Translations under genes and position numbers: made by a program
Shown here: positions 46,596 through 56,396 of the stretch, piece after piece
How the letters are laid out: every line of letters starts with the position of its first letter
Position numbering within the stretch: the first letter of the stretch is position 1
NCBI GenBank assembly: GCA_009774615.1
Contig: VSOC01000005.1
Location: forward strand, 11,290-75,289
Reading direction: 5' to 3'
From: Lachnospiraceae bacterium
Lineage (GTDB): Bacteria > Bacillota > Clostridia > Lachnospirales > Lachnospiraceae
DNA length: 64,000 nucleotides
The notes under the pieces: generated by a model
Database searches by the model: none
What the model was told of the DNA's origin: nothing
What the model saw: the letters and a program-made list of their open reading frames with translations, nothing else

Positions 46596-47993
46596 TCAAT
46601 TCTGGTAAAATGCCTTAAACGCCTTATACGTATTATAGACATCCAGCTTGGAAGCCAGTTCAAAGGGCGCGTGCATGGAAAGGATCGGCACCCCTAAATC
46701 CACCGTATCTACATCCATGTGCGCGACAAATTTGGCAATTGTTCCGCCGCCGCCCTCGTCAACCTTACCCATCTCACCGGTCTGCCAGTACACGCCGCTC
46801 TTTTCCATCATCCCGATAACCCGGGCCATCAGTTCCGCTCCGGCATCATTAGAGGAAGATTTTCCCCGCGAACCGGTGTACTTGGTCAGCACACAGCCCC
46901 GATTGATAAAGCAGGCATTGGTCTTGTCATAAACATCGGGGTAATTCGGGTCATAGGCCGCATTGACATCGGAAGAAAGACAGATGGAACTGCGCAGTAC
47001 CTTGCGCACAGAAACCCCTGCCATATCCGCCAAATCCTCAAGATAATGAAGGACATAATCCGAATTCAGCCCGGTATTCCCTTCCGAACCGATTTCTTCC
47101 TTATCGGTCAAAATCGTAACCGTGGTAAATGCAGGAAGTTCAGCTTCCATCTCTGCCATTAATGCCGTATAAGCGCAGACACGATCGTCCTGCCCGTATG
47201 CGCCGATCATGCTCCGATCAAGCCCCACATCCGAAGCCTTAAATGCCGGAACCATCTCAATCTCTGCCCGGCAGAAATCTGCTTCGGTGATCCCGTACTT
47301 TTCATGCAAGACCTCAAGCGCTAAAAGCTTCACCGGCTCTTTCACCGCGTCGTCCTGATAGGGAAGCGATGCAACCAGAATATTCAGTTCCTCTCCCCGG
47401 ATTCCCTCGCCTAAATGACGCTCATTCTGCCGTCTGCCCAGGTGCGGAAGGAGATCGGTAACACAAAATACCGGCTCACCGGGCTTTTCTCCAAGAGAAA
47501 TCTCAATCGTCGTCCCGTCCGCCTTTGCCACAACACCGTGCATCGCCAGGGGCGTGGTTCCCCACTGATACTTGCGGATTCCCCCGTAATAATGCGTTTT
47601 CAGGTAGGCAAATTCATCCTTTTCCATCAATGGCATAGGCTTTAAATCCAGGCGCGGGGAATCGATGTGCGCCCCGTTAATCCGCACCCCCTTCTCTAAC
47701 GGCTCGCTTCCAAATGTTGTGGCAATCAGGGATTTTCCCCGGTTCACATAATACACCTTATCCCCGGGAACATAGACACTTTCGCTGTCAAACCGGCGAT
47801 AGCCCCGCTCTTCCAGAAGCTTTACCGCATAGCGCACACATTCTCTCTCCGTTTTTCCCTCATCCAGGAACTTTTTATAGCCTTCGCAGAACTTATTCGC
47901 TTTATTCACCTGCTTGGGTGCCGCCTTTGCAATATTGGGAGCACTCCAGGTCAGCTTATCCGCCAGTTCCTGTCCTTTTGTTTTCTTTGCCAT
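46596..47993 (-). CDS. M18-family aminopeptidase
   Basis: 465 residues. A di-zinc aminopeptidase of the aspartyl-aminopeptidase family. Ligand and catalytic stretches: GAHIDSPRLDLKP, AYGQDDRVCAY, LTDKEEIGSEGNTGL, SSDVNAAYDPNYPD and the C-terminal ILSMHAPFELASKLD. Complete, intracellular, 48 bp after dtd. Confidence 0.93.
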   Translation of the reverse strand: MAKKTKGQELADKLTWSAPNIAKAAPKQVNKANKFCEGYKKFLDEGKTERECVRYAVKLLEERGYRRFDSESVYVPGDKVYYVNRGKSLIATTFGSEPLEKGVRINGAHIDSPRLDLKPMPLMEKDEFAYLKTHYYGGIRKYQWGTTPLAMHGVVAKADGTTIEISLGEKPGEPVFCVTDLLPHLGRRQNERHLGEGIRGEELNILVASLPYQDDAVKEPVKLLALEVLHEKYGITEADFCRAEIEMVPAFKASDVGLDRSMIGAYGQDDRVCAYTALMAEMEAELPAFTTVTILTDKEEIGSEGNTGLNSDYVLHYLEDLADMAGVSVRKVLRSSICLSSDVNAAYDPNYPDVYDKTNACFINRGCVLTKYTGSRGKSSSNDAGAELMARVIGMMEKSGVYWQTGEMGKVDEGGGGTIAKFVAHMDVDTVDLGVPILSMHAPFELASKLDVYNTYKAFKAFYQN

Positions 47994-48041
47994 AGTTTTT
48001 CCTCTCCTCTTTTCTGCTGTTTTTTATGCGAATTTTTTCTT

Positions 48042-48497
48042 TTATGCAAATCCTAATTCCTGGCTGTCAAGAACCAGGGTGAATGGGCCGTCATTGATCA
48101 GTTCTACTTCCATCTTTGCCCCAAAGCTTCCCTGCTCCACTACCGGAAGCCTTTCTTTAAAGCCCTTAACCATGTATTCATAAAGCTGCTTTGCCCGCTC
48201 CGGCGAACCTGCATTGGTAAATCCGGGACGGTTTCCCTTGCGGCAGTCGGCGTACAGGGTGAACTGGCTGATAACCAGCATCTGACCGCCCACATCCGAA
48301 AGCGAAAGGTTTGTCTTGCCCTGATCGTCTTCAAAAATCCGAAGACGGCAGATTTTGTCCATCATCTTATCGGCGATTTTTTCATCATCCGTGTGAGAAA
48401 TTCCCGTCAGCAGAAGAAATCCCTTATCAATTTTTCCAATCACCTGCCCATCCACGGAAACCGAAGCCCTCTGCACCCGCTGCAACACAATTTTCAT
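48042..48497 (-). CDS. dtd: D-aminoacyl-tRNA deacylase
   Basis: 151 residues from the ATG at 48497 ([16 protein letters not shown]); a GTG two codons upstream is also possible. The active-site motifs [17 protein letters not shown] and [11 protein letters not shown] are conserved. Recycles D-aminoacyl-tRNAs and clears misacylated Gly-tRNA. Weak hairpin GGAGTCCC/GGGATTCC (48543-48572) lies upstream. Confidence 0.95.
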   Translation of the reverse strand: MKIVLQRVQRASVSVDGQVIGKIDKGFLLLTGISHTDDEKIADKMMDKICRLRIFEDDQGKTNLSLSDVGGQMLVISQFTLYADCRKGNRPGFTNAGSPERAKQLYEYMVKGFKERLPVVEQGSFGAKMEVELINDGPFTLVLDSQELGFA

Positions 48498-48653
48498 TCG
48501 CACTGTTTCCTTTCCTTAAAGAATAAAATTTATATAAATACCCCCGGAATCCCTTTTGACAGGGACTCCGAGAGTTTTCTGGCAAAATTTATCCATTGGC
48601 ATTTCAAAAATTTACAAAAATTTGCAAAAAAGATTTTCAAAAACGTATTCCGC

Positions 48654-49667
48654 CTAATTCAGCTTAAATCCCTTTAATAATGCACCAAGACCCGTGGTCG
48701 CCTCGCCGTCTTCTTTGTAGTCAAATACTTCCTCCGGCTCTTCATCCGGCTCAATAGCTTTCATGGAAAGGCTGATTTTTCCGTTTTCCGCCGATAAAAT
48801 CTTTACCTGAATCGTCTGCCCTTCTTTTAACACTACACCGGGATGCTTGATTCTCTGACTGCTGATCTGGGAAATATGCAGAAGCCCGGTAAGCCCGTTT
48901 TCCAGAGTTACAAATGCGCCATAATCTTTTAAGGTTTCCACGGTTCCTTCAACTACGGCACCTACCTGGCATTTGGACACCTTCTTTTTATTCTCCTCTG
49001 CCAGCTTTTCCCTTGCCACCTCTCTTCCGGAAAGCACCAGGCGTTTATTCTCCTCCTCAGCCGTAATAACCGTAACCTCCAGAGATTTTCCTGCCCACGC
49101 TTCCAAATCTTCCACATATTCTGCGGCAAGCTTGGAAGCCGGAATAAAGCCGCGGATACCTTCTAAAAAGGCAACTGCCCCGCCTTTTACAATCTCGGCA
49201 ATCTTTACCTTAACCACGGTGCGATCTTCCATCATCTGCTTTAACTTATCCCATGCAAGGATATCATTGGCTTCCTTTTTGGAAAGAACGATATTTCCTT
49301 CACCGTCGTCCGTTTTTATTACGGTAGCCGTAATCTCATCGCCGGGATGAATTTCTTCCTTTAACTGGAAATCCGGGTCATTCGATAAATCATCCTTGGC
49401 AATAATACCTTCGGCATAGTATTTTAAATCCAGAATAACCTGCTCATCATCTACGCTGATTACGGTTCCGGTGAGAATATCGCCTTCCTTTACCCGCTTA
49501 AACGAAGCCTCGATTTCCGCTTCATAATCCGCCATGGTTTCTACGGGTTTGGGGGGTTCTGTGAATTCGGGGGATGCTGCAGAGCCGGGATCTGCTGCGG
49601 CTTTGATCGCTTCCTCTGTCTGTGCCTGTCCGTTTACTTCTTCGGTCGTCTTTAATTCTTCACTCAT
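48654..49667 (-). CDS. S1-domain RNA-binding protein (short ribosomal S1-like)
   Basis: 337 residues. Glu/Ala-rich N-terminus, then three S1 OB folds: GDILTGTVISVDDEQVILDL (~62), VKVKIAEIVKGGAVAFLEGI (~153) and the most canonical GAVVEGTVETLKDYGAFVTL (~237). Bacterial S1 of Gammaproteobacteria has six; Firmicutes often have three or four. Likely assists mRNA binding to the ribosome. Confidence 0.88.
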   Translation of the reverse strand: MSEELKTTEEVNGQAQTEEAIKAAADPGSAASPEFTEPPKPVETMADYEAEIEASFKRVKEGDILTGTVISVDDEQVILDLKYYAEGIIAKDDLSNDPDFQLKEEIHPGDEITATVIKTDDGEGNIVLSKKEANDILAWDKLKQMMEDRTVVKVKIAEIVKGGAVAFLEGIRGFIPASKLAAEYVEDLEAWAGKSLEVTVITAEEENKRLVLSGREVAREKLAEENKKKVSKCQVGAVVEGTVETLKDYGAFVTLENGLTGLLHISQISSQRIKHPGVVLKEGQTIQVKILSAENGKISLSMKAIEPDEEPEEVFDYKEDGEATTGLGALLKGFKLN

Positions 49668-49771
49668 GTTAAACTCATTCCTTTCTCGAAAACCTGTCTT
49701 CTATAACTCTGACAGAACTGTGGGATTTCCATACTTTATTTACAGGAAATTTATGGAAATTCTTCCGTGTA

Positions 49772-52700
49772 TCAATTTTTCGGCACGCCGTTCCAGCTTC
49801 CGTCCGCATTGACAAAATAGCCGTCGGGAGTCATTTCATTCTGATACATTGCACCAAAAGGCTTCTGCAATGCACCGGTCGTATCCGAATTCAGGTAATA
49901 CCAAAGTCCGTTAAGAGCAATCCAGCCGGTTTTCATTCCGCTGCTGATATCTACATAATACCATCTTCCCGCGCCTACATCAAGCACCCAGGAATTTTTT
50001 GCAATGGCATCTGCACCAAAAGCATACCATGAACCATTAATCATCTCCCAGGCAACCTGCTCATACGTATTGCCTGCGGCATCCGAAATCACCGCACCTG
50101 CCGCATAGCTTCCGTCGGCATACTGCAGTTTCCAGCTGGAATTATCCCAGAGATTTCCCTGCTGCCAATGGCTGTAGCCATCTCCGGCTGCTCCGTTTGT
50201 CGTCCCTGCAACAATGCCGGTCACGGAATTTACCTGCCCTTTTCTGCTGTCAAAGGACACTGTACCCTGTGGGGAACCCGGGCCGGATGTGGAATTTGTT
50301 CTGGAAGAGGTTGTTCCGCGGGAACCGCCGCCTCCACCTCCACCTCCGCCGCCGCCGGAACTACCGCCGGAGCTGCTTTTATACGTACCTGTCTGTATCG
50401 CGTTGGTAAAGGTTTCCGTTGCCTTCGCCAGCTCTGCGGCCAACACTTCTGCCTGTTCTGCCGTAACCGGGACGGCTATGGCAGTCTTTGCCTTTTCGAC
50501 GGCATCATTCATTGCTTTAAGCTGCGCGGTAGAAACAAATCGTATTCCCTGCGTCACTGAAGATGCCTGCTTATTAATTCCCTGGACACCTTCTTTTGCC
50601 GCTTCTGCTTTTTCAATTGCTTCTTTCACTTCCTTGGGGTCATATGCGTGGATAGCTGCCTTAACCGTCGTTGGCTTTACCTCATAATTGCCCGCATCTT
50701 TTCCGGTAAGAGAAGCCGTTACCGTTACATCCTTATCAGTTCCTGGAGTGATGTCTGTGAATAGGGCGGTAATTTCGCCTAACTCTACTTCATCACCCTC
50801 AAAAATCTGAGATTCTTCGTTATTGTCTATCTTTGCCGCAGCCTTCGCATCGGGCTTTCCATCATAAGTCTTATCTTCTGCAGATGCAGTTATTTTGACA
50901 GGCTTTTTAGCAATTGTAAATGTCGCAGACTTTGTTCCCAAGCAAAATTCTTTGCTTGTTCCGGTAACCATAACTTCTGCCGTTTCTCCTGCATTTATAT
51001 TATTTGCATAAGAAACTTTATACCAATCCGGGTTAATTGCTGTTCCTTTAATCTTTACCGTAACGGAAGGCTCCTTTTTCTTTTTATCGAAAACATATCC
51101 GCCTTCTGGACGTTTTATTTCTAAATCCGCTCTGGATAAATCTGCCCGTACAATTGTAAAATTCTCTGTACAGCGCTCCGGCAGGAGATAATTACCCCCG
51201 GATTTATTGCTGACAATAACCGTCGCTGTACCGATAGAAATATTATCACTAAAAGACACAGTGTATTCAGATTCAGGAATCACTACAGTTCCGTCTTTCA
51301 GCGTAATCTTTGGAGTAACCTGACTTCCGGTATAATCATGCGGGCCTTCTTCAACCACAATCTCGGGGTTAGCAACTTCCTTCTGCGAAACCGTAACCGT
51401 GATTTCCTGATCGGTTACAATTCTATACGTTCTTGTGTCATCGGGAATAAAATCTGCTTTAAACTTTCTTGAACCCACGTCGCCGACTTTAGCATCTGGG
51501 GTCTGCCACTTCCAGATTCCCGAAGTATTCCCAGAAGGATTTTCCAGATGAACATCATTTAATGTCTGATCGTAAACTGCCGTTCCCGCCGGAATTTTAG
51601 AAAGCACAGGGGATTCTCTAAGCGAAGAATCTGCCAATTTTAAGATATCTCCATACATTTCTGACATATCTCTGCTGTATGTATAAGTAATTGTTCTTTC
51701 AATATCAGGAAATGTAAATCTATATCCAGAACTTACACTGCCTGCAGTTCCTGCCAGAAAAAGCCTGTCCGGTGCACCAACTGTACCTGTATCACAGTTT
51801 GTCACATCCGCCAGATAATTATCTCCTTCTATTGTAACAATATTCCACATGTGCGGGCCTGCTCCTGTACCGCCGGACATCGTTCCGTTTACCGTATAGC
51901 AGGTGACATCACCCGAAAATACAGATAAATCACAAAGATATTGGAATGCCTTTGCATAGCCTTCGCAGACAACATTCGTCGTCTTATCTCCATCAAAAAC
52001 ATAAATCAGCTGCCACGGATCGCCATAACCTCCGGTATAACCAGTACCTGCCGCAGCAGTATTATAAGAAACCAACTCGCAGATTTCATCCTTATACGCC
52101 AAAAGCTTTTCCTCATCCGATTTTCCCGAATAACGTTCTGCAATCTTCTTGGCATTATCTACTGCTGTCTGTACAGATTTTGCCTTTCTTGTATCTATGG
52201 AATATTTATTCCCTCCCTGGTAAGCATTAACCACGGTCATGGAAAATTCCAGGCTTCCCTTAACTGTAGTCTTTTTTGACCCTTCTGTATAGCTAAATGT
52301 CGGACCATCCATAATGGTTCCTCCGGAGGATTTATTATACCAATACAGTTCATAGGGACAGTCTACCATTAAGTACCGTAAAATCTTCGATGTATCAATA
52401 ATTTTATCCCGGATCACAAGCATAGCCGTATCAAATGTGTCAAAGGATACTCCAGCTTCGGCTTCCGTCCACTCGGTTTTTAATCCACGCAGATTGTCTA
52501 CCGGAATGTCAATGATTGTCGAGCTTCGATTCCCGGCAGCAATTTCCTTAATCGCATTTTTCAATATATTATAAATCTGTAAGTCAGTTCCCTCCAGACG
52601 TTCTTCTCCCCAATTGCCGTAGGTAACAATTCCATCATTCCCATATAGCGTTTTTTCCACATACCCGGCAAAGAGTTCATCATTATCCGGCAAATCAGCA

Positions 52701-52978
52701 AAAATATCTTCTGTAGGAATAATCACCGTTTCCGCTTCAAAAATCTGCTCTTCAGCCTCATCCTTTTCTTCCTCTTCAACCGTCTTCTTTAATACTTCTT
52801 TTTCTTCACCTTTTTCTTCCTCCTGAACCTGTGCATCGGAAGATGTGGCGGTTTTTACCGTATTATCTTTTGTTGATACCGTTTCTTTCTGTTCTGCCCA
52901 TGTAGGAACTGCGGTTACATTCAGCAGCATACATAGAGCGAGAAATAAACTTATTCGTTTCCTTTTCCCTGCTTTCAT
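49772..52978 (-). CDS. Secreted transglutaminase-like protein with MBG/FIVAR-type modules and wall-binding repeats
   Basis: 1068 residues from the ATG at 52978 (GGAGG six bases upstream). Signal peptide (RISLFLALCMLLNVTAVPTWA), a long Glu/Lys linker, a transglutaminase-like fold with Cys ~338 in VVCEGYAKAFQYLC, His ~376 in GPHMWNIV and Asp ~391 in YLADVTNCD, several MBG/YDG-like beta modules (KPVKITASAEDKTYDGKPDA), a FIVAR-like helix pair, a Gly/Ser-rich linker and C-terminal aromatic wall-binding repeats (WYYVDISSGMKTGWIALNG). The intact triad suggests cross-linking or protease-like activity at the cell surface. Substrate unknown. The 52979-53288 stretch upstream is A+T-rich, with only a possible extended -10 TGCTATTCT. 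Confidence 0.85.
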   Translation of the reverse strand: MKAGKRKRISLFLALCMLLNVTAVPTWAEQKETVSTKDNTVKTATSSDAQVQEEEKGEEKEVLKKTVEEEEKDEAEEQIFEAETVIIPTEDIFADLPDNDELFAGYVEKTLYGNDGIVTYGNWGEERLEGTDLQIYNILKNAIKEIAAGNRSSTIIDIPVDNLRGLKTEWTEAEAGVSFDTFDTAMLVIRDKIIDTSKILRYLMVDCPYELYWYNKSSGGTIMDGPTFSYTEGSKKTTVKGSLEFSMTVVNAYQGGNKYSIDTRKAKSVQTAVDNAKKIAERYSGKSDEEKLLAYKDEICELVSYNTAAAGTGYTGGYGDPWQLIYVFDGDKTTNVVCEGYAKAFQYLCDLSVFSGDVTCYTVNGTMSGGTGAGPHMWNIVTIEGDNYLADVTNCDTGTVGAPDRLFLAGTAGSVSSGYRFTFPDIERTITYTYSRDMSEMYGDILKLADSSLRESPVLSKIPAGTAVYDQTLNDVHLENPSGNTSGIWKWQTPDAKVGDVGSRKFKADFIPDDTRTYRIVTDQEITVTVSQKEVANPEIVVEEGPHDYTGSQVTPKITLKDGTVVIPESEYTVSFSDNISIGTATVIVSNKSGGNYLLPERCTENFTIVRADLSRADLEIKRPEGGYVFDKKKKEPSVTVKIKGTAINPDWYKVSYANNINAGETAEVMVTGTSKEFCLGTKSATFTIAKKPVKITASAEDKTYDGKPDAKAAAKIDNNEESQIFEGDEVELGEITALFTDITPGTDKDVTVTASLTGKDAGNYEVKPTTVKAAIHAYDPKEVKEAIEKAEAAKEGVQGINKQASSVTQGIRFVSTAQLKAMNDAVEKAKTAIAVPVTAEQAEVLAAELAKATETFTNAIQTGTYKSSSGGSSGGGGGGGGGGGSRGTTSSRTNSTSGPGSPQGTVSFDSRKGQVNSVTGIVAGTTNGAAGDGYSHWQQGNLWDNSSWKLQYADGSYAAGAVISDAAGNTYEQVAWEMINGSWYAFGADAIAKNSWVLDVGAGRWYYVDISSGMKTGWIALNGLWYYLNSDTTGALQKPFGAMYQNEMTPDGYFVNADGSWNGVPKN

Positions 52979-53288
52979 CTCATTCCTCCACAAAATAATA
53001 TATTTCTTCTGCCATCCTCTTGAAGATGCCTACAAACTATAGAATAGCATACTTATTATGAAAATGGAACAAAATTTGCTGATAAAATTCTCAATTTTTC
53101 AATATTATTTAAAATACTTTCAAAATGAATAATAATTATTATTTCTGCAGTCAGAATTACTCTACTGGTTCTCTCCTTTCCACAATTAGCTTTCCTATAT
53201 TACTTCCAATTGCATTTTCCAGTTCTGCAATATCCTCACAAAATATCTTCTCATTCCTGATAGTTCACATCGGCTACGCAATGTATAG

Positions 53289-54085
53289 CTAATTGGCACT
53301 ATTTTCTTTAAATCTATATTTACCCTTTCCATATCCAGAAACAAATTCTATTAAGTTTGCACTCTGCATTTTCTTAATTAAATCTCCTGCTGGCGAAGAC
53401 GTAATACCTGTTATCCGCATTATATCTGCTCTGGAAAAAATTATATTGTTACCAAATTGTTCATGTAGCTGCATGATTTTCTTTTTTGTGATCGTACTCA
53501 CTTGCTTTTTTAGTTCCGATTCTATCAATCGCTACATGATAATTTAAGTTATAAAGAGTTACCCAAAATGATGTTGTGTCTGAATAAAATTTAGGTTCTA
53601 ATTCTGGGCGATAATTAACTGCCCTTCGGTAATCATCTTTAATTTTTCTGAATCCGCTTCCCCTGCGCTCCATATAATTTATGCGGCTAAAAACATCTGC
53701 AATAACCGGATTCCGGCGTCTGGATGGTACGTGGTCTGTATCAAGGTTTTGGACAAAAGAACCATCAAGCATGCCTCCCGGCGAATACACCTCCATACGG
53801 TCATCAAAAATATCAATGTGTACTTCACTCCCCAGTTCAAGATAATCCCTGTGGATCAGTCCGTTCACGATACATTCAAGTGCTGCCCGTTCGGGTATAT
53901 CTGGCATTTCCATGCGTCCATCAGGTGCTTTCTTCCAACGCTTCTTCGTATTATTTTTTACAAATTTTCCCCCATCTTGCAGCAATGTTAGCAAACTTCC
54001 GCTGTATTCTTTATCATCAAGAGCTTCCATTATGCCCGATGTCTTATCTAAACCGTTCCATCTCGTACAAAAAAGCCGAAATAAT
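53289..54085 (-). pseudogene. Decayed RecG-like ATP-binding (AlbA_2/HATPase_c_4) protein gene
   Basis: The in-frame segment LFRLFCTRWNGLDKTSGIME to NLNYHVAIDRI matches the ATPase-like C-terminal half of the AlbA_2/RecG-like family (ERAALECIVNGLIHRDYLEL, SPGGMLDGSFVQ, RRRNPVIADVFSRINYMERR). The N-terminal half is missing: a stop lies just upstream at ~54098. A frameshift near 53500-53530 moves the C-terminal winged helix (IFSRADIMRITGITSSPAGD) into another frame. Such genes often belong to accessory or defence islands. This copy cannot make a full protein. Confidence 0.8.
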
Positions 54086-54193
54086 AGAATAATAATTAAT
54101 TAAGAGATTTAATGTTCTGGAAGTGTGTCAGACAATACAGAATATAAGAAAAGAAGAGAAAAACATAATTTAGAAAAATGAAACAATTCAAAA

Positions 54194-54221
54194 GAGGACA
54201 GACAACAACCTGTCCATCCTC
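54194..54221. terminator. Hairpin next to the rubrerythrin remnant
   Basis: GAGGACAG and CTGTCC-ATCCTC pair imperfectly. It is a diverged copy of the rubrerythrin terminator at 55127-55150. Confidence 0.5.
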
Positions 54222-54255
54222 TCTTGAAGCCTTGAAGAAAATCTATCTATAAATT

Positions 54256-54352
54256 TTAGCCAAAATATCTCTTTAACAGACCTTGAAAAGCGCAGTCGTG
54301 TCCTGCCTCATTCCTTGCTATCTCATAAACAGTGTCATAGAATTCGCACCAG
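54256..54352 (-). pseudogene. Remnant of a rubrerythrin 3' end
   Basis: On the minus strand this reads FYDTVYEIARNEAGHDCAFQ then GLLKRYFG and a stop, aligned with [28 protein letters not shown] of the intact gene at 55176. DNA similarity continues through the following terminator. Nothing upstream of ~54352 matches, so only the last ~30 codons remain. The 54353-54532 stretch carries no recognisable gene. Confidence 0.85.
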
Positions 54353-54532
54353 TAGGACTATAAACATTGTAGTATTTACAAGATTTTATGTCAAGAGGGA
54401 AGAACAACAGGACAATTTCCAGAAGGCGGAGGCTTTATCATGGCAGGCCAACAGGCTACAAAGACAAGAACCATAACATTAGCACAGAAACCGACTAAAA
54501 TCCGGTTGCCCGTTATTACATGATAAGGGGGA

Positions 54533-54760
54533 TTATGCGGCTTTTGAATAATCAATAACTGCAATTTCCTGCATAAGCTGTTTTGCTGCATTTACCAGAG
54601 ATTCAATTTGCTTTGCAACTTCATTAGAGTAATATTTTTCACCGCATTGTTCACATTCTTCGCAAGGAACATTTTTAATGATAATAATACAGTTTTTATA
54701 GTTTACTACATGTGTAGTCAAAGACGGAAGCATTGTTTTACCTTTACAATACATACACAT
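54533..54760 (-). CDS. YgiT-type zinc-finger antitoxin (MqsA-like)
   Basis: 75 residues. CMYCKGK and CEECEQCGEKYYSN make the two CxxC pairs of a YgiT zinc finger, followed by a short helix (EVAKQIESLVNAAKQLMQE). It lacks the C-terminal DNA-binding HTH of full MqsA. ATG shares a base with the toxin stop (TAATG). With the DUF4258 gene it forms a toxin-first type II-like pair. Confidence 0.85.
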   Translation of the reverse strand: MCMYCKGKTMLPSLTTHVVNYKNCIIIIKNVPCEECEQCGEKYYSNEVAKQIESLVNAAKQLMQEIAVIDYSKAA

Positions 54761-55080
54761 TATGCATGATCCTTTCTAGTCTTTAAATCTTTTTCAAATT
54801 TATCCGTGCTGGGATAATAGGCAGTGATAAAAAATAAAACAGTACCATCTGTTCCAACAACAATATGCAATACGTTATTTTTCTTTGTATATCCAAAAAT
54901 CAAACAACTAGGATGTGGAAAATCATCGGGATAGTCTTCTATAATTTCTCCCGTTTGCAGACAGGATTCTACATCCATTATACTTATATCCCTCTCCTGC
55001 ATTCGTTCCAGACAATGCTTTGCCCATTTTATATTAGAATCAGAAGTGTTGTATAATTCTTGAAGCTGTTTTATTTCCAT
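54760..55080 (-). CDS. DUF4258-family putative toxin
   Basis: 106 residues: KHCLERMQERDISIMDVESC, GEIIEDYPDDFPHPSCLIFG and LHIVVGTDGTVLFFITAYYP are DUF4258 signatures, an RNase-like fold related to RelE/BrnT proteins. The His-x-Arg-Met-x-Glu-Arg start is typical. Paired with a YgiT-type antitoxin, the standard partner. The predicted action, mRNA cleavage, is inferred from the family. Confidence 0.85.
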   Translation of the reverse strand: MEIKQLQELYNTSDSNIKWAKHCLERMQERDISIMDVESCLQTGEIIEDYPDDFPHPSCLIFGYTKKNNVLHIVVGTDGTVLFFITAYYPSTDKFEKDLKTRKDHA

Positions 55081-55126
55081 CTCTTCACTTCTTTCTTTAC
55101 TGTCTACGGAAAATTAATTGAAAGAA

Positions 55127-55150
55127 GGACAGACAGAAATCTGCCCATCC
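55127..55150 (-). terminator. Terminator of rubrerythrin
   Basis: GGATGGGCAGA pairs with TCTGTCTGTCC over 11 bp, including G-U pairs, followed by TTCTTTCAATTAATTTT on the minus strand. Confidence 0.65.
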
Positions 55151-55175
55151 TCCTCAGAAGAAAATCCCTCAAATC

Positions 55176-55724
55176 TTAGGAAAAATATCTTTTTAACAGA
55201 CCCTGGAAAGCACAGCCGTGTCTTGCCTCGTCCTTAGCCATCTCATGAACGGTGTCATGGATTGCATCCAGGTTTGCTTTCTTTGCGCGGCCGGCTAAAT
55301 CCAGCTTGCCGGCGGTAGCGCCGTTCTCAGCAGCAACTCTTAATTCCAGATTCTTCTTGGTGCTGGTGGTAACTACTTCGCCTAACAGCTCTGCAAACTT
55401 AGCAGCGTGCTCTGCCTCTTCAAAAGCAGCGGTCTTATAAAATTCGCCAACCTCAGGGTAGCCCTCGCGGAATGCCTGACGGGACATCGCCAGATACATA
55501 CCAACTTCTGCGCACTCGCCCTCAAAGTTTGCGCGTAAATCATTAATAATATCCTCAGAAACGCCCTCTGCCTTACCAACGCCAATCACATGCTCACAGG
55601 CCCAGGTCAGTCCTTCTTCCTGAAGTTTAAACTTATCTGCGCCTACCTTACATACCGGACATGCTTCCGGAGGATTCTCTCCCTCATAAATATAGCCGCA
55701 TACTGTACATACCCATTTTTTCAT
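55176..55724 (-). CDS. Reverse rubrerythrin (N-terminal rubredoxin domain)
   Basis: 182 residues. A rubredoxin iron site comes first ([20 protein letters not shown] ... VCKVGADKF, two CxxC), then a four-helix diiron domain ([35 protein letters not shown]). In ordinary rubrerythrin the order is reversed. Such proteins reduce hydrogen peroxide and oxygen in clostridia. A PerR-like box sits at its promoter and perR is the next gene upstream, so it is part of the oxidative-stress response. Confidence 0.93.
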   Translation of the reverse strand: MKKWVCTVCGYIYEGENPPEACPVCKVGADKFKLQEEGLTWACEHVIGVGKAEGVSEDIINDLRANFEGECAEVGMYLAMSRQAFREGYPEVGEFYKTAAFEEAEHAAKFAELLGEVVTTSTKKNLELRVAAENGATAGKLDLAGRAKKANLDAIHDTVHEMAKDEARHGCAFQGLLKRYFS

Positions 55725-55772
55725 GTTTGTTCTCCTTTTCTTTTATTGTTCATTAATTTGCAGTTCCAAAAT

Positions 55773-55820
55773 AGTAATCATTACTGAAATCAATTTATCA
55801 CAAGCTTGTCCGTTTGTCAA
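55773..55820 (-). promoter_or_regulatory. Rubrerythrin promoter with PerR-like box
   Basis: TTGACA (55820-55815), 17 bp, TAAATT (55797-55792). The palindrome AGTAATCATTACT (55773-55785) follows the -10 and would cover the start site. Confidence 0.75.
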
Positions 55821-55955
55821 GTGCTTCTGTAAATTTCTTCGGAAATTTCTCTGGTAATTTTTCGTTACGGTGAACGTGTGCACAGTAACCATTTTTCACC
55901 CTGCTGTCATTTTGGGAATATCTTGCCGCCGCAGGCTCACCTCCGGCTTTCCTTC

Positions 55956-56363
55956 CTAAAATACCTGTTCAGCCTTATCAGACTGCACGCACAACTCACA
56001 TATCCCATAAAAGGTCGTGCTGTGCCCGTCAATCTTCCCGCCATAGTAACGCTGGGCCAACGTGGTGATTTCCCCAAGAGGTGCCATGGGAAGGTCGCTG
56101 ACCTGATGGCAGCATTTGCAGATAAAATGATAGTGCGGAGCGGTTCTTGCATCAAAGTGGTCAGCCCCGCCGCCGAAATTCAGCTTTTGTATCTCCCCGA
56201 TCTCCGCCAGAAGGTTTAAATTGCGGTACACGGTTCCCAGACTGATATTGGGAAATTCCTTCCGTATACTGGTATACAGCATATCGGCCGTAGGATGATC
56301 ACAGCGCTTGGCAAGACTGTTTTTAATAAATTCCCGTTGTCGGCTGTATTTTAACGTTCTCAT
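55956..56363 (-). CDS. perR: Fur-family peroxide regulator (PerR-like)
   Basis: 135 residues. Winged helix (YSRQREFIKNSLAKRCDHPT, SLGTVYRNLNLLAEIGEI), metal site HFDARTAPHYHFIC and two zinc CxxC pairs (CKCC, CELC). The neighbouring rubrerythrin and shared operators favour PerR over Fur or Zur. GGGGAGATG lies upstream of ATG. Confidence 0.88.
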   Translation of the reverse strand: MRTLKYSRQREFIKNSLAKRCDHPTADMLYTSIRKEFPNISLGTVYRNLNLLAEIGEIQKLNFGGGADHFDARTAPHYHFICKCCHQVSDLPMAPLGEITTLAQRYYGGKIDGHSTTFYGICELCVQSDKAEQVF

Positions 56364-56396
56364 ATCTTCATCTCCCCGAATATCAGGTTTACAATA

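Noticed and set aside
46594..46599. TTGACA as a promoter for the trigger-factor-like lipoprotein
   Set aside because: The only -10-like hexamer (TATGGA) is 15 bp away, too short to accept with confidence.
54391..54591. 66-codon minus-strand ORF between the YgiT gene and the rubrerythrin remnant
   Set aside because: Overlaps the antitoxin C-terminus, no ribosome site, no recognisable motif.
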